Shown: positions 16,802 to 25,150 of the stretch, one piece after another
How the letters are laid out: each line of letters begins with the position of its first letter
Position numbering within the stretch: position 1 is the stretch's first letter
From: a virus
Virus record (IMG/VR): IMGVR_UViG_3300020281_000007
Span: 1 to 37,856 of that record
Direction: 5' to 3' (one strand)
Length of the DNA stretch: 37,856 nucleotides
Position numbers and translations under genes: made by a program
The notes under the pieces: generated by a model
The model's database searches: none
The model's input: only the letters and a program-made list of their open reading frames with translations
Told to the model about the DNA's origin: nothing

Positions 16802-19249
16802 TTACATTCGCCTACTTCTCATATTGAACATAGCTTCAAATTCTGCACTAGCTAGTAGTGTAGGTAGGAAGGTAATGTTTCTGACATCTATATCAACCCT
16901 GTCTGCTCTAGTCATTATTGGAACTCTAAATGTACCTGTGGCTAAATTTATTTCTCCAATAGCTGAAGAAGCAGCACCCAATAAACGACCACTAAATTTA
17001 TGGGTGCTAGTGTCTCTGTATTCAGGAGTTACTTCTACTTTAAAAAACCCTGTCATTTCATACTTAATATAGAAGTGATGTAGTTGTAATCTTGAACTGA
17101 TAATCTCAGCAGAACTTTGTGTTGGGGATTCAGTAATTCTTTGTTTACTAAACCTGTAGTGCATATCAAAAGGTTCTCCAATAATTACCTTCGCATTTGT
17201 ATAGTCTCCATTAGCTTCTATTGTTGATGTTGTGCCATCAGTTGCATTTGTAGTTTTAACTATTGTTCCTGCTTTTAATGTTTGAGTCGTACCATTTAGA
17301 TCAATAAACGTACTGGTCTGGTTAGGTGCTGTGTATCTACCAACTACATTCATGTTGGCTCTTAACCTGTAAGGCAAAGTAAAAGTAGTTTTTTTAGTTG
17401 CTGTGTTATATGCAACTGTTATATCTGACTCAGTAACTTTATGATCTAAGTGATATTCAAAACTAGCGTATTGTTCTTTATAGTCAGATTCAAAAGGTAA
17501 TTTTTCTAAAGTTACATTACTAGCTTCTTCTATTACCATAAATAAATCAGTACCTATAAAGTCAACATTTTTTATAGACCTGTTCTCATTGATAGTAAAA
17601 GTAAACCAACTATTTAGTACCTTCTGACCTTGTGTACCAAATAGCCATCTGTTGATATACAACTTGTTAGGGTTATCAGTTCCTAAACAAACTAAAATAT
17701 CTTGGTTATTTGATACAGCAAGTTTAAATATTCCGCTTGGTATAAGTCTTGGTACATGAATAGTGATGTTACTAGCATCTTTTAGAGTTACATCTGTTTG
17801 AGTGATATATTCTCTGATACCTGCAAAAGCTCCTTTTTTAGTTAGGAAGTAAATAGAAGAACCAGAACCTACAGGTGGTGCATCATCTGAAGACTCGAAC
17901 TCAGTTGCTACAAGTACGTTAGCTGTTAATGGTGTTAAGTTGTCTGCTGAACTAGATAGTATAAACTGCGTTTGTTCTGAGAATAGAATCAACTGCTCCC
18001 CCATAGTTACAGCGTGTTTTAAGATAGCAACTTTTGTATGTGAAGCTGCAACGTCTATGGGGTGTGAGTCAACAATAGTTAAAACAGTATCAGGAAAGAA
18101 GTTGAAAAAGTCTGACACGTTAGACAGAATTACGTTGTCATCTGCCAGAAAGCCTAATCTGTTTCTAAAGAAAAATACGTTGTTTATTTTACGACCAATA
18201 AACGAAGGGTCAGGGGCAGATATTTCATCTCCTGAAGTACGTTGACCCCACTCTGGCAAAATGTAATCCGTTCCATTTAAAGTATATGTATCCCCATCAA
18301 CCCTTGCAAATCTAAAATTACCATCTGCCTGTCTAATTAAAACGTGGGGCATAGTGGAGTAATCAAACTTAAAAGGTATTCCTGCCTGTACTGTCTCCTC
18401 CCATTGTCCTTCTTCAAAAGTTCCACCATTGTTAGTGACAAATTTTACATAGTAATTATCAAAGTTAGTCTGGTCATCTCCTTTTACTTCAACAACATAA
18501 CCATTAGGAGAAACAGTAGGTAAGTCTGTGAATCTCTGTACTGAGTCTTTCACAATAGATAGCTGTGTATTACCTTGAGTGTCACTTCCATCTATAGAAA
18601 AATTACTTCCATCTGTTTTTCTAACATATATAACACTTCCGTTTCTTGTTACATCAAATCCAGTAAGGCCACTTGCTAATCCGTTAGCCAAGTCATTAGC
18701 AACTCCTGAAGTGCTAAGAGTCGAGTCACTAGCAGTATTGTCTGTGACAGTTACCCCATCTACTGTGACAGTATAGATAGTATTATTTGAGACTTGCTCT
18801 ACAAATATAATTGCTTTTGTTCCTGTACCACCTGACAAAGTAGTATCCATAGCAGTAGCTACACTTGTATTAACAACAAAAGTGAAGTCAGCAATCGTTA
18901 CAGTTTTAATTTCACTTCTTGGGTTTGTTGTGTTTAGATAATTTGTACCATCAGGAGTTACAACAGTTTTTTCATTTCCCTGTAAATCATAGACTTTTAC
19001 ATTTCCATTACTAAAGATAGCTACATACTGTTCATTAACATCTCTGTTGATAGTTTGTATATGAACATTACCTAAAGTCGTAGTACTTAAATTAGTAACG
19101 TGCTGTATGCCTGATCTTTTTATAAGACCAACAACAGGGTTACTATCTGCATTGTCTTGTATATCTGCGTGGTCAGCCTGTTTAGATGAGTCAGAAGCTT
19201 GAGAAATTCCTCTCAATAAAGTTGGAATAGCTCTTGATACAATTCCCAT
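16802..19249 (-). CDS. Tail tubular protein B (T7 gp12-like nozzle, 815 aa)
   Basis: Forms the tail nozzle below the tubular protein A ring. The N-terminus MGIVSRAIPTLLRGISQASD ... QDNADSNPVVGLIKRSGI matches the conserved opening of gp12 proteins (ring of ISQ...D and N...GL.KR). The remainder is beta-rich, as expected for a nozzle, and the length is close to T7 gp12 (794 aa). It follows tail tube A with a 2-nt gap (TAATTATGG) and precedes the gp13-like gene. Confidence 0.93.
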   Translation of the reverse strand: MGIVSRAIPTLLRGISQASDSSKQADHADIQDNADSNPVVGLIKRSGIQHVTNLSTTTLGNVHIQTINRDVNEQYVAIFSNGNVKVYDLQGNEKTVVTPDGTNYLNTTNPRSEIKTVTIADFTFVVNTSVATAMDTTLSGGTGTKAIIFVEQVSNNTIYTVTVDGVTVTDNTASDSTLSTSGVANDLANGLASGLTGFDVTRNGSVIYVRKTDGSNFSIDGSDTQGNTQLSIVKDSVQRFTDLPTVSPNGYVVEVKGDDQTNFDNYYVKFVTNNGGTFEEGQWEETVQAGIPFKFDYSTMPHVLIRQADGNFRFARVDGDTYTLNGTDYILPEWGQRTSGDEISAPDPSFIGRKINNVFFFRNRLGFLADDNVILSNVSDFFNFFPDTVLTIVDSHPIDVAASHTKVAILKHAVTMGEQLILFSEQTQFILSSSADNLTPLTANVLVATEFESSDDAPPVGSGSSIYFLTKKGAFAGIREYITQTDVTLKDASNITIHVPRLIPSGIFKLAVSNNQDILVCLGTDNPNKLYINRWLFGTQGQKVLNSWFTFTINENRSIKNVDFIGTDLFMVIEEASNVTLEKLPFESDYKEQYASFEYHLDHKVTESDITVAYNTATKKTTFTLPYRLRANMNVVGRYTAPNQTSTFIDLNGTTQTLKAGTIVKTTNATDGTTSTIEANGDYTNAKVIIGEPFDMHYRFSKQRITESPTQSSAEIISSRLQLHHFYIKYEMTGFFKVEVTPEYRDTSTHKFSGRLLGAASSAIGEINLATGTFRVPIMTRADRVDIDVRNITFLPTLLASAEFEAMFNMRSRRM

Positions 19250-19251
19250 AA

Positions 19252-19863
19252 TTACCTATTTAGAACATCAGCAGGAGTAAATGTAGATATTGGATTATTT
19301 AAATTAGGGTCGCCTGTTAAAACATTATGATCTGCATTAGACAAGTCTGTTTCCATAAGTATTGCTCTAGCTCTAGCTTCATCTTGTGCTGTATATGTTC
19401 TTAGTCCGTCATCTCCTATTAGTCTATCAACAAAAAGTCTTGCTGCTTTTACTGTCATGTAATATCTAGCAGGTTCAGGTAACTCTACAAAATCTCTAAA
19501 GTAAGTAACATGACAAGTTATATCTCCATCAAATTCAAAAGTATTATTTTTTCTATCGTATAATTTTAATCCTCTTTGTATAACGTCAGTAGTCGGGTGG
19601 TCATATACATTAGTATCTACTTTTAAAACATTATTACCAATAGTGATTTCGTTAGTAACAGAGTCTTTAGTTAATACAACATTAAACTCCATGTTGAATG
19701 ACCAACCTTCAGATTGAACTGACTTGTTAACTTCAAGCAAAGTTGATTGTGCAGTTCTTGCATCTACAGGAAGCAAGCCTGTCAATTTATTTATTGGTGC
19801 TTCGCCTATTGCAGCGAGCATAATGTTTACACACTCAAGTTCGGTGCTTGCAGCTACAGCCAT
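19252..19863 (-). CDS. Tail tubular protein A (T7 gp11-like adaptor, 203 aa)
   Basis: Ring protein joining portal to nozzle. The sequence has the conserved start ELECVNIMLAAIGEAPINKL and the core VNKSVQSEGWSFNMEFNVVL typical of T7 gp11, with TVKAARLFVDRLIGDDGLRT later. The length (T7 gp11 is 196 aa) and its place between capsid and nozzle fit. The start is 6 nt after the stop of a 42-aa basic gene. No clear Shine-Dalgarno site is seen; the upstream sequence is A-rich. Confidence 0.94.
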   Translation of the reverse strand: MAVAASTELECVNIMLAAIGEAPINKLTGLLPVDARTAQSTLLEVNKSVQSEGWSFNMEFNVVLTKDSVTNEITIGNNVLKVDTNVYDHPTTDVIQRGLKLYDRKNNTFEFDGDITCHVTYFRDFVELPEPARYYMTVKAARLFVDRLIGDDGLRTYTAQDEARARAILMETDLSNADHNVLTGDPNLNNPISTFTPADVLNR

Positions 19864-19869
19864 TTTTCT

Positions 19870-19998
19870 TTACTTTTTTTTTGACATCTTTAATGCCATG
19901 AGTTTGTTTTTAAGAGCAGACTTTTTTTTGTCGTCTTTTTTCTTTTTTGATTTAGGTCTTCCAACCTTAGAACCATACGTTCCCTTACCTTGGGGCAT
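19870..19998 (-). CDS. Basic micro-protein (42 aa) after the capsid terminator
   Basis: MPQGKGTYGSKVGRPKSKKK followed by a Lys-rich helix (KNKLMALKMSKKK). About half the residues are basic. Very similar MPQGKGTYGSK starts occur in cyanophages as I recall, which supports it as a real gene. It begins directly at the U-run of the capsid terminator and ends 6 nt before tail tube A, so it is made only from read-through transcripts. It has no Shine-Dalgarno site. A DNA- or RNA-binding or minor virion role is inferred from charge only. Confidence 0.78.
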   Translation of the reverse strand: MPQGKGTYGSKVGRPKSKKKKDDKKKSALKNKLMALKMSKKK

Positions 19999-20031
19999 AA
20001 AAAAAAGGGGTATCTAATAATAGAATACCCC
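19999..20031 (-). terminator. Rho-independent terminator after the major capsid gene (T7 T-phi position)
   Basis: On the minus strand GGGGTAT pairs with ATACCCC (20031-20025 with 20013-20007) and is followed by eight U (20006-19999). It lies 20 nt past the capsid stop. T7 has its T-phi terminator at the same place, between genes 10 and 11, which lets capsid mRNA exceed tail mRNA. The U-run touches the ATG of the 42-aa gene. Confidence 0.88.
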
Positions 20032-20051
20032 ATTTTAGGAATTTAGGTAGA

Positions 20052-21038
20052 TTATGAAGCAGACAATTTGATTGTTGCTGCACACTCTGGTCTTAGGATT
20101 CCATGTCCAAGTGCATACTTCGCTAAAAGTAGTGTTGATTGATACATGATACCATAGTCCGCACCTGAGATTTCAGTTGTCATGTCCTGTAGTTTTACAG
20201 TTCCAACTGCGGATTTATGGAACACCATACCTAGTGTCTTGCTGTCATCTCCTGCATAGCTGTTGTTTGTGCCACTTGGAGAAGAAGCCACGTTAGTTTG
20301 TGGTACGTTGTTACTCATCATCACAGGAATACCTGCAACCATTGATACACGACCTGCTGCTACTGAACCATTACCCTGTGGGTTAAAGTCAGTATCTATA
20401 ATCCTAGTCGCTGACTCAGGAATTTTATAGTATTCAGCAGGTGGCAACACACAGAATCTATCTGTAGGAGGAATGTCACGAGCGTCAAACTCTTGAGCTA
20501 TATCATATATAGCTGCGACAAGCTCATCTCCTGTAACAGCAGCAGAGTTTGTGTTACCAGTAGGTAGTGTTAGAACAAGTCCACCATTACCACCTGTCAA
20601 TGTAGTAGAAGCTCTTGAAGCGTTGCAAATAGTTTTTGCTACGTTTTGATCGTAAGCTTTTGCTAGAGCTTTTCCAAGCTCGGCAGAATAAATTGACCTC
20701 ACGTCATAGTGATTCTTCAATTCATCTAATTTGGCGACTACTGCTTGAGAGATCAACATATCATCTATGTTAATAATCTTCTCATTTGCCTTAATCTGGT
20801 TCGCCCCCACTAGAGGTTCCCCGATTACATGATAGGCAGCACTAGCCGTACCTAAAACTGGGAAGCTTGCCGATTTGCCTGAAGCTATAGTACGAACTGT
20901 GTGTAATCTCTCGTCAAAAATATTGTTTTGACCAAATGCTGTTAGCACCTCGCCAGAAAATACCTTGAGAAATAAAGCGTCAAAAGACGTACCAGTTGCG
21001 TTCACTAAGCCCAGACGAGATACAGTTGCGTTAGCCAT
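20052..21038 (-). CDS. Major capsid protein (T7 gp10-like, 328 aa)
   Basis: HK97-fold shell protein. MANATVSRLGLVNATGTSFD, then FLKVFSGEVLTAFGQNNIF, a loop with SGKSASFPVLGTASAAYHVI, and DIPPTDRFCVLPPAEYYKI are characteristic of the T7 gp10 family. The length is close to T7 gp10A (345 aa). The gene follows scaffold and micro-genes and is followed by a strong terminator. The 111-bp gap upstream (21039-21149) has no gene. Its minus strand contains GCTATTGAGA, weakly like the promoter core seen at 37183, and a small TCAG-type hairpin. No Shine-Dalgarno site precedes the start. Confidence 0.96.
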   Translation of the reverse strand: MANATVSRLGLVNATGTSFDALFLKVFSGEVLTAFGQNNIFDERLHTVRTIASGKSASFPVLGTASAAYHVIGEPLVGANQIKANEKIINIDDMLISQAVVAKLDELKNHYDVRSIYSAELGKALAKAYDQNVAKTICNASRASTTLTGGNGGLVLTLPTGNTNSAAVTGDELVAAIYDIAQEFDARDIPPTDRFCVLPPAEYYKIPESATRIIDTDFNPQGNGSVAAGRVSMVAGIPVMMSNNVPQTNVASSPSGTNNSYAGDDSKTLGMVFHKSAVGTVKLQDMTTEISGADYGIMYQSTLLLAKYALGHGILRPECAATIKLSAS

Positions 21039-21149
21039 CTGTCTGTGATTAATAAATGTTTTTGATTCGTGTTCTGTTCTTTACTATCTTTTCTCAATAG
21101 CGTTATCTGACGTATCAGGCACTTTGATATGTAGATGAAAGTTCAGAAA

Positions 21150-21416
21150 CTAGCACCGCCACTTGCGTAGTGCAAGAGCTTTTCTAGTTGGCCTACCCTT
21201 ACTGTCTTTCATAGCTCCTTTGACACCTTTCATTCTCGCACAAAAAGATTTTCTTCTACCTTTTTCACGTTTTGAAAGTCCACTTTTTTTAGTGACAGGT
21301 CGTTGCAACTTTGAACCTGTAGCAGCGTTGATTCTTCTTCTCCCACTTTCTGATAATCCTCCTGTTGGATTCTTGTCAGATTTTCTAAGAGATAAAGATT
21401 TTCTGCGTGGAGACAT
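21150..21416 (-). CDS. Arg/Lys-rich conserved phage protein, DUF6321-like (88 aa)
   Basis: Very basic protein. The stretch KSDKNPTGGLSESGRRRINA and the later RRKSFCARMKGVKGAMKDS, ending LALRKWRC, match the pattern I know as DUF6321 in marine phages (KNPTGGL...G and KSFCARM...LRKW). There are only two Cys. It lies between another basic gene and the capsid. The function is not known; capsid-neighbour position and charge suggest nucleic-acid binding or a minor head protein. The domain name is recalled, not checked. Confidence 0.78.
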   Translation of the reverse strand: MSPRRKSLSLRKSDKNPTGGLSESGRRRINAATGSKLQRPVTKKSGLSKREKGRRKSFCARMKGVKGAMKDSKGRPTRKALALRKWRC

Positions 21417-21452
21417 GAACTACGAAGGAGTAGCTTATATAAAATATAACAG

Positions 21453-21692
21453 CTATGCAGTTCTTTGTCGTCTTTTATGGTTATAATTTATTCTTTTACC
21501 GCTAGTTTTTGACCTTTTAAATTTAAGTTTTTCTCTATTAGACATTTCTTTTGTAGTCTTTGGAGTCTTACTGCTTACTCTTTTTGAAGGTCTGCAAGCA
21601 GGATAAGGTCGGCCATCTCCTTTTTTCCGACCACACTTCTTGCCTGTTTTGACATCAACCCATTTCTCTTTAAACCATCTATCAAGACTCAT
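21453..21692 (-). CDS. Basic conserved phage protein, DUF5872-like (79 aa)
   Basis: The N-terminal motif DRWFKEKWVDVKTGKKCGRK ... GRPYPACRPSKRV is a Cys-containing basic module found in many marine phages (DUF5872 as I recall). The C-terminal half is a Lys/Arg-rich tail (KLKFKRSKTSGKRINYNHKR). Its ATG overlaps the stop of the 48-aa gene by one base (TAATG), so the two are translationally coupled. The role is unknown; a head-associated or DNA-binding function is inferred from charge and place. Confidence 0.75.
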   Translation of the reverse strand: MSLDRWFKEKWVDVKTGKKCGRKKGDGRPYPACRPSKRVSSKTPKTTKEMSNREKLKFKRSKTSGKRINYNHKRRQRTA

Positions 21693-21838
21693 TAGGCTTT
21701 GGTGTATCCTCCACCTGCTGCTTTATATTCTCTAACAACTTGACCACTTGCATAAGCAGAAGGCCACTTCTTGACTCTTGCTTTAACTTTAGCTTTGATT
21801 CTTGCATAGAGTTCTGGCTTAGTTGGTTTGTTAGCCAT
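21692..21838 (-). CDS. Small basic protein (48 aa) between scaffold and capsid
   Basis: MANKPTKPELYARIKAKVKA then KKWPSAYASGQVVREYKAAG. The YARIKA...WPSAYAS..VV.EYK..GG pattern recurs in cyanophages as a short conserved protein, which supports it despite its size. It is coupled on both sides by one-base TAATG overlaps, with the scaffold gene upstream and the 79-aa basic gene downstream. The function is unknown. Confidence 0.8.
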   Translation of the reverse strand: MANKPTKPELYARIKAKVKARVKKWPSAYASGQVVREYKAAGGGYTKA

Positions 21839-22602
21839 TAGACTACTTCGGTATTTTCCATACGCTTATAAACACTTAAAGTATATGCTTCATCTTTTCC
21901 GTATCTGGGGTCGCCCATAGCAGCTTTAATTTCTGCTTGTGTTTTAAATGGACTTATTGCTTGTGGACTTCTACCATTTAGTAGTGTTGGTTCGTATCCT
22001 TCAGCAGCCCTCATCTGTGCAGCAAAACCTTGAACTGCAATCTTAATCATAGTAGGGTCTTGAGTATCTAATATCTTGTCAAATGCTGCTAGTGTTTCAT
22101 CAGGAACATTGTTCTGTGTCCACTCTCTAAGTTCGTTATATCCTTGTTCTCCACCTACAACACTTTGTATATCTTCTAGCTGAGATTGTTGTATCTCATC
22201 TGCAACTCCTACTCCACCTCTTAGGCCATCTAAATAAGTGTCAATGATTTGTTTAGAAAAACCTGCTTCAGCAAGCTTTGAGTAATCATCTTCTCTTATG
22301 TTTCCTGTATCCTCAAAAACTTTTGTTATCTCTTGAGTATCAATTCCAACTTCTTCTAATACAGAAGCAAGACCATCTCCATAAATCTCAGAAGGATTCC
22401 ACTCAGTATCAGATGCTTCTGGCTGTTCAGTTTGAGTTTCTTCTACTGCTCCTAGCTTACCTTCTAGCTCTTTATAGCTATTTACCATATCAGCAGCAGT
22501 TTTAAATTTACCTGCAATAAGACCTGATTCATCTCTAAGAGCTTCAATGTCATCTGCTGACATAGGAGGTGTCTCGTTTGCTTGTACTTGTGATGATGTC
22601 AT
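21838..22602 (-). CDS. Capsid assembly scaffold (T7 gp9-like, 254 aa)
   Basis: Acidic, helical protein directly upstream of the capsid block, as T7 gene 9 is. DESGLIAGKFKTAADMVNSYKELEGKLG is the usual scaffold N-terminal segment (a GKFK...L..Y..LE pattern). A long acidic coil follows, then a C-terminal ending with basic residues near RYGKDEAYTLSVYKRMENT, where scaffolds contact the shell. It is lost from mature heads. A CACTATAG site lies 20-27 nt upstream of the start and may be a phage promoter in the T7 phi-9 position. Confidence 0.9.
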   Translation of the reverse strand: MTSSQVQANETPPMSADDIEALRDESGLIAGKFKTAADMVNSYKELEGKLGAVEETQTEQPEASDTEWNPSEIYGDGLASVLEEVGIDTQEITKVFEDTGNIREDDYSKLAEAGFSKQIIDTYLDGLRGGVGVADEIQQSQLEDIQSVVGGEQGYNELREWTQNNVPDETLAAFDKILDTQDPTMIKIAVQGFAAQMRAAEGYEPTLLNGRSPQAISPFKTQAEIKAAMGDPRYGKDEAYTLSVYKRMENTEVV

Positions 22603-22617
22603 AGTAGTTTTTTTGTT

Positions 22618-22785
22618 TTAACTATAGTGGATAGTTGAACCATGTCTAGTAACTCTGTCTCCTGACTTCTCAGGTACAGGTTTCTCTTCGTTTACTCCAA
22701 TTCTGCTGACTACAGCTTTTTTAGGAGCAACGTATCTCCCATTTTCATCTCTAGGTTTACTAGATTTGGCCTTCTTGGTTGGCAT
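22618..22785 (-). CDS. Small basic protein (55 aa) between portal and scaffold
   Basis: MPTKKAKSSKPRDENGRYVA ... VVSRIGVNEEKPVPEKSGDR, ending RHGSTIHYS. Its ATG lies 26 nt inside the end of the portal gene in another frame, and its stop is 15 nt before the scaffold ATG. It is Lys/Arg-rich with no membrane span. The frame covers the whole gap between two recognised head genes, so I take it as real. The function is unknown. The CACTATAG possible promoter core falls over its last codons. Confidence 0.68.
   Translation of the reverse strand: MPTKKAKSSKPRDENGRYVAPKKAVVSRIGVNEEKPVPEKSGDRVTRHGSTIHYS
22622..22629 (-). promoter_or_regulatory. CACTATAG: possible phage RNA polymerase promoter core before scaffold
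   Basis: The 8-mer equals the core of the T7/SP6-type promoter and of the stronger candidate at 37172-37190. It lies in the T7 phi-9 position. Beyond the 8-mer the two sites are not alike, and one such 8-mer by chance is expected in a genome this size, so support is weak. Confidence 0.25.
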
Positions 22786-24367
22786 TTGCAGTTACCTCTT
22801 GATTAATTAATCCTGCTTCAGCTTGTTTCTTGGGGTCAAGTAACGGAGAACCTACAGCAGCACTTCCAAGACTTCTAATAAGTTCTTGTTGTTGCATTTG
22901 CTGTTGTTCAGCAGCGATTTCTTCTCCTGATTTTACCAAATTCTGAGTTTCAATGCCAATACTGGTAGCTAGACGCTTAATAGCTTCGTCAAGATTGACG
23001 TATTGTCTCATTACATCAGCCCCTAGAGCCTGTGCCATAACTGTAATAAACTCAAGTAGCTTCTCTTTATCTTGCCCTCTACCTAATCCTTGTAAACCTG
23101 TAACGATTGAGATACCAACTATGTCGTCAGGTAACTTGGGGACTTTACCTGACTTAACAAGTAGGTGCATACGTCTTCTTAGGTAAGGTAGCTGTAGTTC
23201 TGAGCTTAAAATAGAGTAGATTCCGCCAAGTGTTGACTCTAGCTCCTGTGTCAGTATCTTTAACTCTGTACTTGTTACCCTTTCAGCGTCACGTTGTACT
23301 GCTTTAGCCATAAGGAAAGCATATTGCAATCTTTGTTCTATTCTCTGTACTGCTGTAAAAGATACTTGCAAGTCTTGTCCTTTACCTACCTGCATTACTG
23401 TTACATCTTGTGCATTACCTTCTCGGATTGCTCCGTTTGGAGCTTTGCTAAGTGTGGAAGCTCTTGTTGTACCATTAGGATTTACAAGAAAAACTGTTCG
23501 GGCAGACGCAGCAGCATTTTCTATGATTGCTTTCATCAATCCTTCAAGAGAAATTAAATCTCCTCGGTACTCTTCAACGTATCCCCTTCCGTAACTTTCT
23601 CCGCTAATTCTTGTCCACCTAAGATTTAAAAAAGGAGTTACATCTTTCTTAGCTCTACCTATTGTGTTAGGGATTATTTCGTTTTTACATTCTTGATGCC
23701 AATTAAAATAATCATTTTCTCTTTTAACGTGTGTATAAATATCTAACTCTTCTTCAAGTGTTTTTTCTGAGTACTCTGCTTTCTGTTTTATATTTGCTAA
23801 GAAATCAGAGGGTAAAGCTTTAGCACTTATAGTTTCTTTGATAATAATTTCTAAAGTATTACCATTAGCATCACGTTTACAAACGTATTTTTCTAGAGGA
23901 TATACTTGCAGTCCTTGTTCTGTTAGATACAGTAAAACATTCCCTCCAACTATCAAATGTTTTAGTGCTTCAAACATAGCAACCCTATCACTAGATACTT
24001 CTATATCTCTCATCAAGGCATTTTCAACTTTCCTTAATGCCTTATCTATTTCTGTAACCGCTTCAGTACCGCCTTCTTCCTGTGCAATTTTGATTGCATC
24101 TAAGACTAATTTAAAAAATGGAATATTCGTAGGAAACAGCCCGATCAAAATTTTTGAAGCTAAAGCATTTGTACCTGCTGCTCCAATCCCTTGATATGGT
24201 GTTTTGATTCTAGTCCTTTTACCTCCTGAACCTGCGGAAGTTTCAGGTATCAGATATGGCAAAGTGTATTTACTAGACTCCTGTGCTTCTCTTAAATAAG
24301 AAGACCTCTCGGTAGCATATTGTTCATACAATGCTGCTGCCCTGCCTTCAGGAGTAGAATATTCCAT
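22760..24367 (-). CDS. Portal (head-tail connector, T7 gp8-like, 535 aa)
   Basis: Dodecameric portal through which DNA is packaged and ejected. MEYSTPEGRAAALYEQYATE ... YLREAQESSKYTLPYLIP is the conserved opening of gp8 proteins. TPYQGIGAAGTNALASKILI, ESYGRGYVEEYRGDLISLEG and RDAERVTSTELKILTQELES are further family landmarks. The length equals T7 gp8 (536 aa). It precedes scaffold and capsid as in T7. Confidence 0.96.
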   Translation of the reverse strand: MEYSTPEGRAAALYEQYATERSSYLREAQESSKYTLPYLIPETSAGSGGKRTRIKTPYQGIGAAGTNALASKILIGLFPTNIPFFKLVLDAIKIAQEEGGTEAVTEIDKALRKVENALMRDIEVSSDRVAMFEALKHLIVGGNVLLYLTEQGLQVYPLEKYVCKRDANGNTLEIIIKETISAKALPSDFLANIKQKAEYSEKTLEEELDIYTHVKRENDYFNWHQECKNEIIPNTIGRAKKDVTPFLNLRWTRISGESYGRGYVEEYRGDLISLEGLMKAIIENAAASARTVFLVNPNGTTRASTLSKAPNGAIREGNAQDVTVMQVGKGQDLQVSFTAVQRIEQRLQYAFLMAKAVQRDAERVTSTELKILTQELESTLGGIYSILSSELQLPYLRRRMHLLVKSGKVPKLPDDIVGISIVTGLQGLGRGQDKEKLLEFITVMAQALGADVMRQYVNLDEAIKRLATSIGIETQNLVKSGEEIAAEQQQMQQQELIRSLGSAAVGSPLLDPKKQAEAGLINQEVTANANQEGQI

Positions 24368-24373
24368 GTGATT

Positions 24374-24622
24374 TTAAATAGGTGTATTTAGATTACCGCT
24401 TCTGGTAGTCTCCTTTTTGCCTAGTAGAGGGATTCTTAAAGATGCTGTGCCTTTTCTACCTGCTTCTCTTGCAGCAGTTCTACCCATCTTTTGGCCTTTC
24501 TTCCTAACAGTAGTTCTTTGTTGTCCAGTAACAACCTGCTCTGCTGTCTTTTCTCCTTTAGGTGCTGTAGGCTCTGGGTCTGGTAATGGTGGGGGAGGTG
24601 GTGGGGCTGAGAAAACGCACAT
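24374..24622 (-). CDS. Pro-rich small virion-type protein, possibly T7 gp7.3-like (82 aa)
   Basis: MCVFSAPPPPPPLPDPEPTA is a polyproline head, followed by a basic middle (TTVRKKGQKMGRTAAREAGR) and the tail TASLRIPLLG ... GNLNTPI. The G(R/A)..SLRI...G.N ending resembles the C-terminus of T7 gp7.3, a tail protein needed for adsorption, encoded just before the portal, which is exactly this gene's position. The similarity is short, so the call is tentative. Its design also resembles the next gene upstream (24628-24924), suggesting tandem duplication. Confidence 0.72.
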   Translation of the reverse strand: MCVFSAPPPPPPLPDPEPTAPKGEKTAEQVVTGQQRTTVRKKGQKMGRTAAREAGRKGTASLRIPLLGKKETTRSGNLNTPI

Positions 24623-24627
24623 AGTTT

Positions 24628-24924
24628 TTAATAAATAGATTTCGTGTTATAAGGAGAAGTTGGACTACCCATACCAGATTTTTTTCTAGTATCGGGAGTA
24701 GGATTAAGACCTGCTATCCTGACGTTTGATAAATCAGGGTCGCCTTTTTTAATCTTAATACCCTTCTCTTTCTTCTTCCTTCTAAGCTTTAACTGATCTG
24801 TTATTTTTTTAGTATCAAATGGATTTTCAACATCTTCCTGTTCGCCTGTAACTACAGGAGGTGCATCTGTAAACTCAGCTTTCTTGGGTTTTGCAGGTGC
24901 TTTAGGTTTAGAGCCGAAACACAT
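24628..24924 (-). CDS. Pro/Lys-rich small protein, likely paralogue of the 82-aa neighbour (98 aa)
   Basis: MCFGSKPKAPAKPKKAEFTD resembles the neighbour's MCVFSAPPPPPP start. Its later segment NVRIAGLNPTPDTRKKSGMG lines up with SLRIPLLGKKETTRSG. A Lys-rich helix sits between (KLRRKKKEKGIKIKKGD). It is likely a minor virion or tail-assembly protein by position before the portal. No enzyme motif is seen. Confidence 0.7.
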   Translation of the reverse strand: MCFGSKPKAPAKPKKAEFTDAPPVVTGEQEDVENPFDTKKITDQLKLRRKKKEKGIKIKKGDPDLSNVRIAGLNPTPDTRKKSGMGSPTSPYNTKSIY

Positions 24925-24928
24925 AGTA

Positions 24929-25150
24929 CTAATCTAATACTTTTTCAGTTAACATAGTTTCACGTTGTCTCTTTTGTTGTTCAATTAACCAATCGACAAC
25001 AAACCTTTGCCCTGCCCGATACCAAACTTCCTTGTCAGAATATGACAGATCAGGGTGGCGGTTAGGAAAGACCTCATCTAGTCCTTGAATTAAGTCATCA
25101 GTTATTGGTGGTAACTTAACAGCCAAGAATAAGATTGAAACTATTAACAT
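24929..25150 (-). CDS. Small conserved-looking protein opening the structural operon (73 aa)
   Basis: A short hydrophobic N-terminus (MLIVSILFLAVKLPP) may be a membrane anchor. It is followed by LDEVFPNRHPDLSYSDKEVW and YRAGQRFVVDWLIEQQ. The DEVFP.R.PD...S..E.W..AGQR pattern recurs in marine podoviruses as far as I recall, but no function is known. It is the first gene after the terminator and regulatory gap at 25151-25291. Its start is preceded by AAGAGTTACT, only a weak Shine-Dalgarno. Confidence 0.72.
   Translation of the reverse strand: MLIVSILFLAVKLPPITDDLIQGLDEVFPNRHPDLSYSDKEVWYRAGQRFVVDWLIEQQKRQRETMLTEKVLD

Noticed and set aside
23838-24194. Rightward 118-aa frame opposite the portal
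   Set aside because: Antisense to a well-supported portal gene; no start signal or recognisable product.
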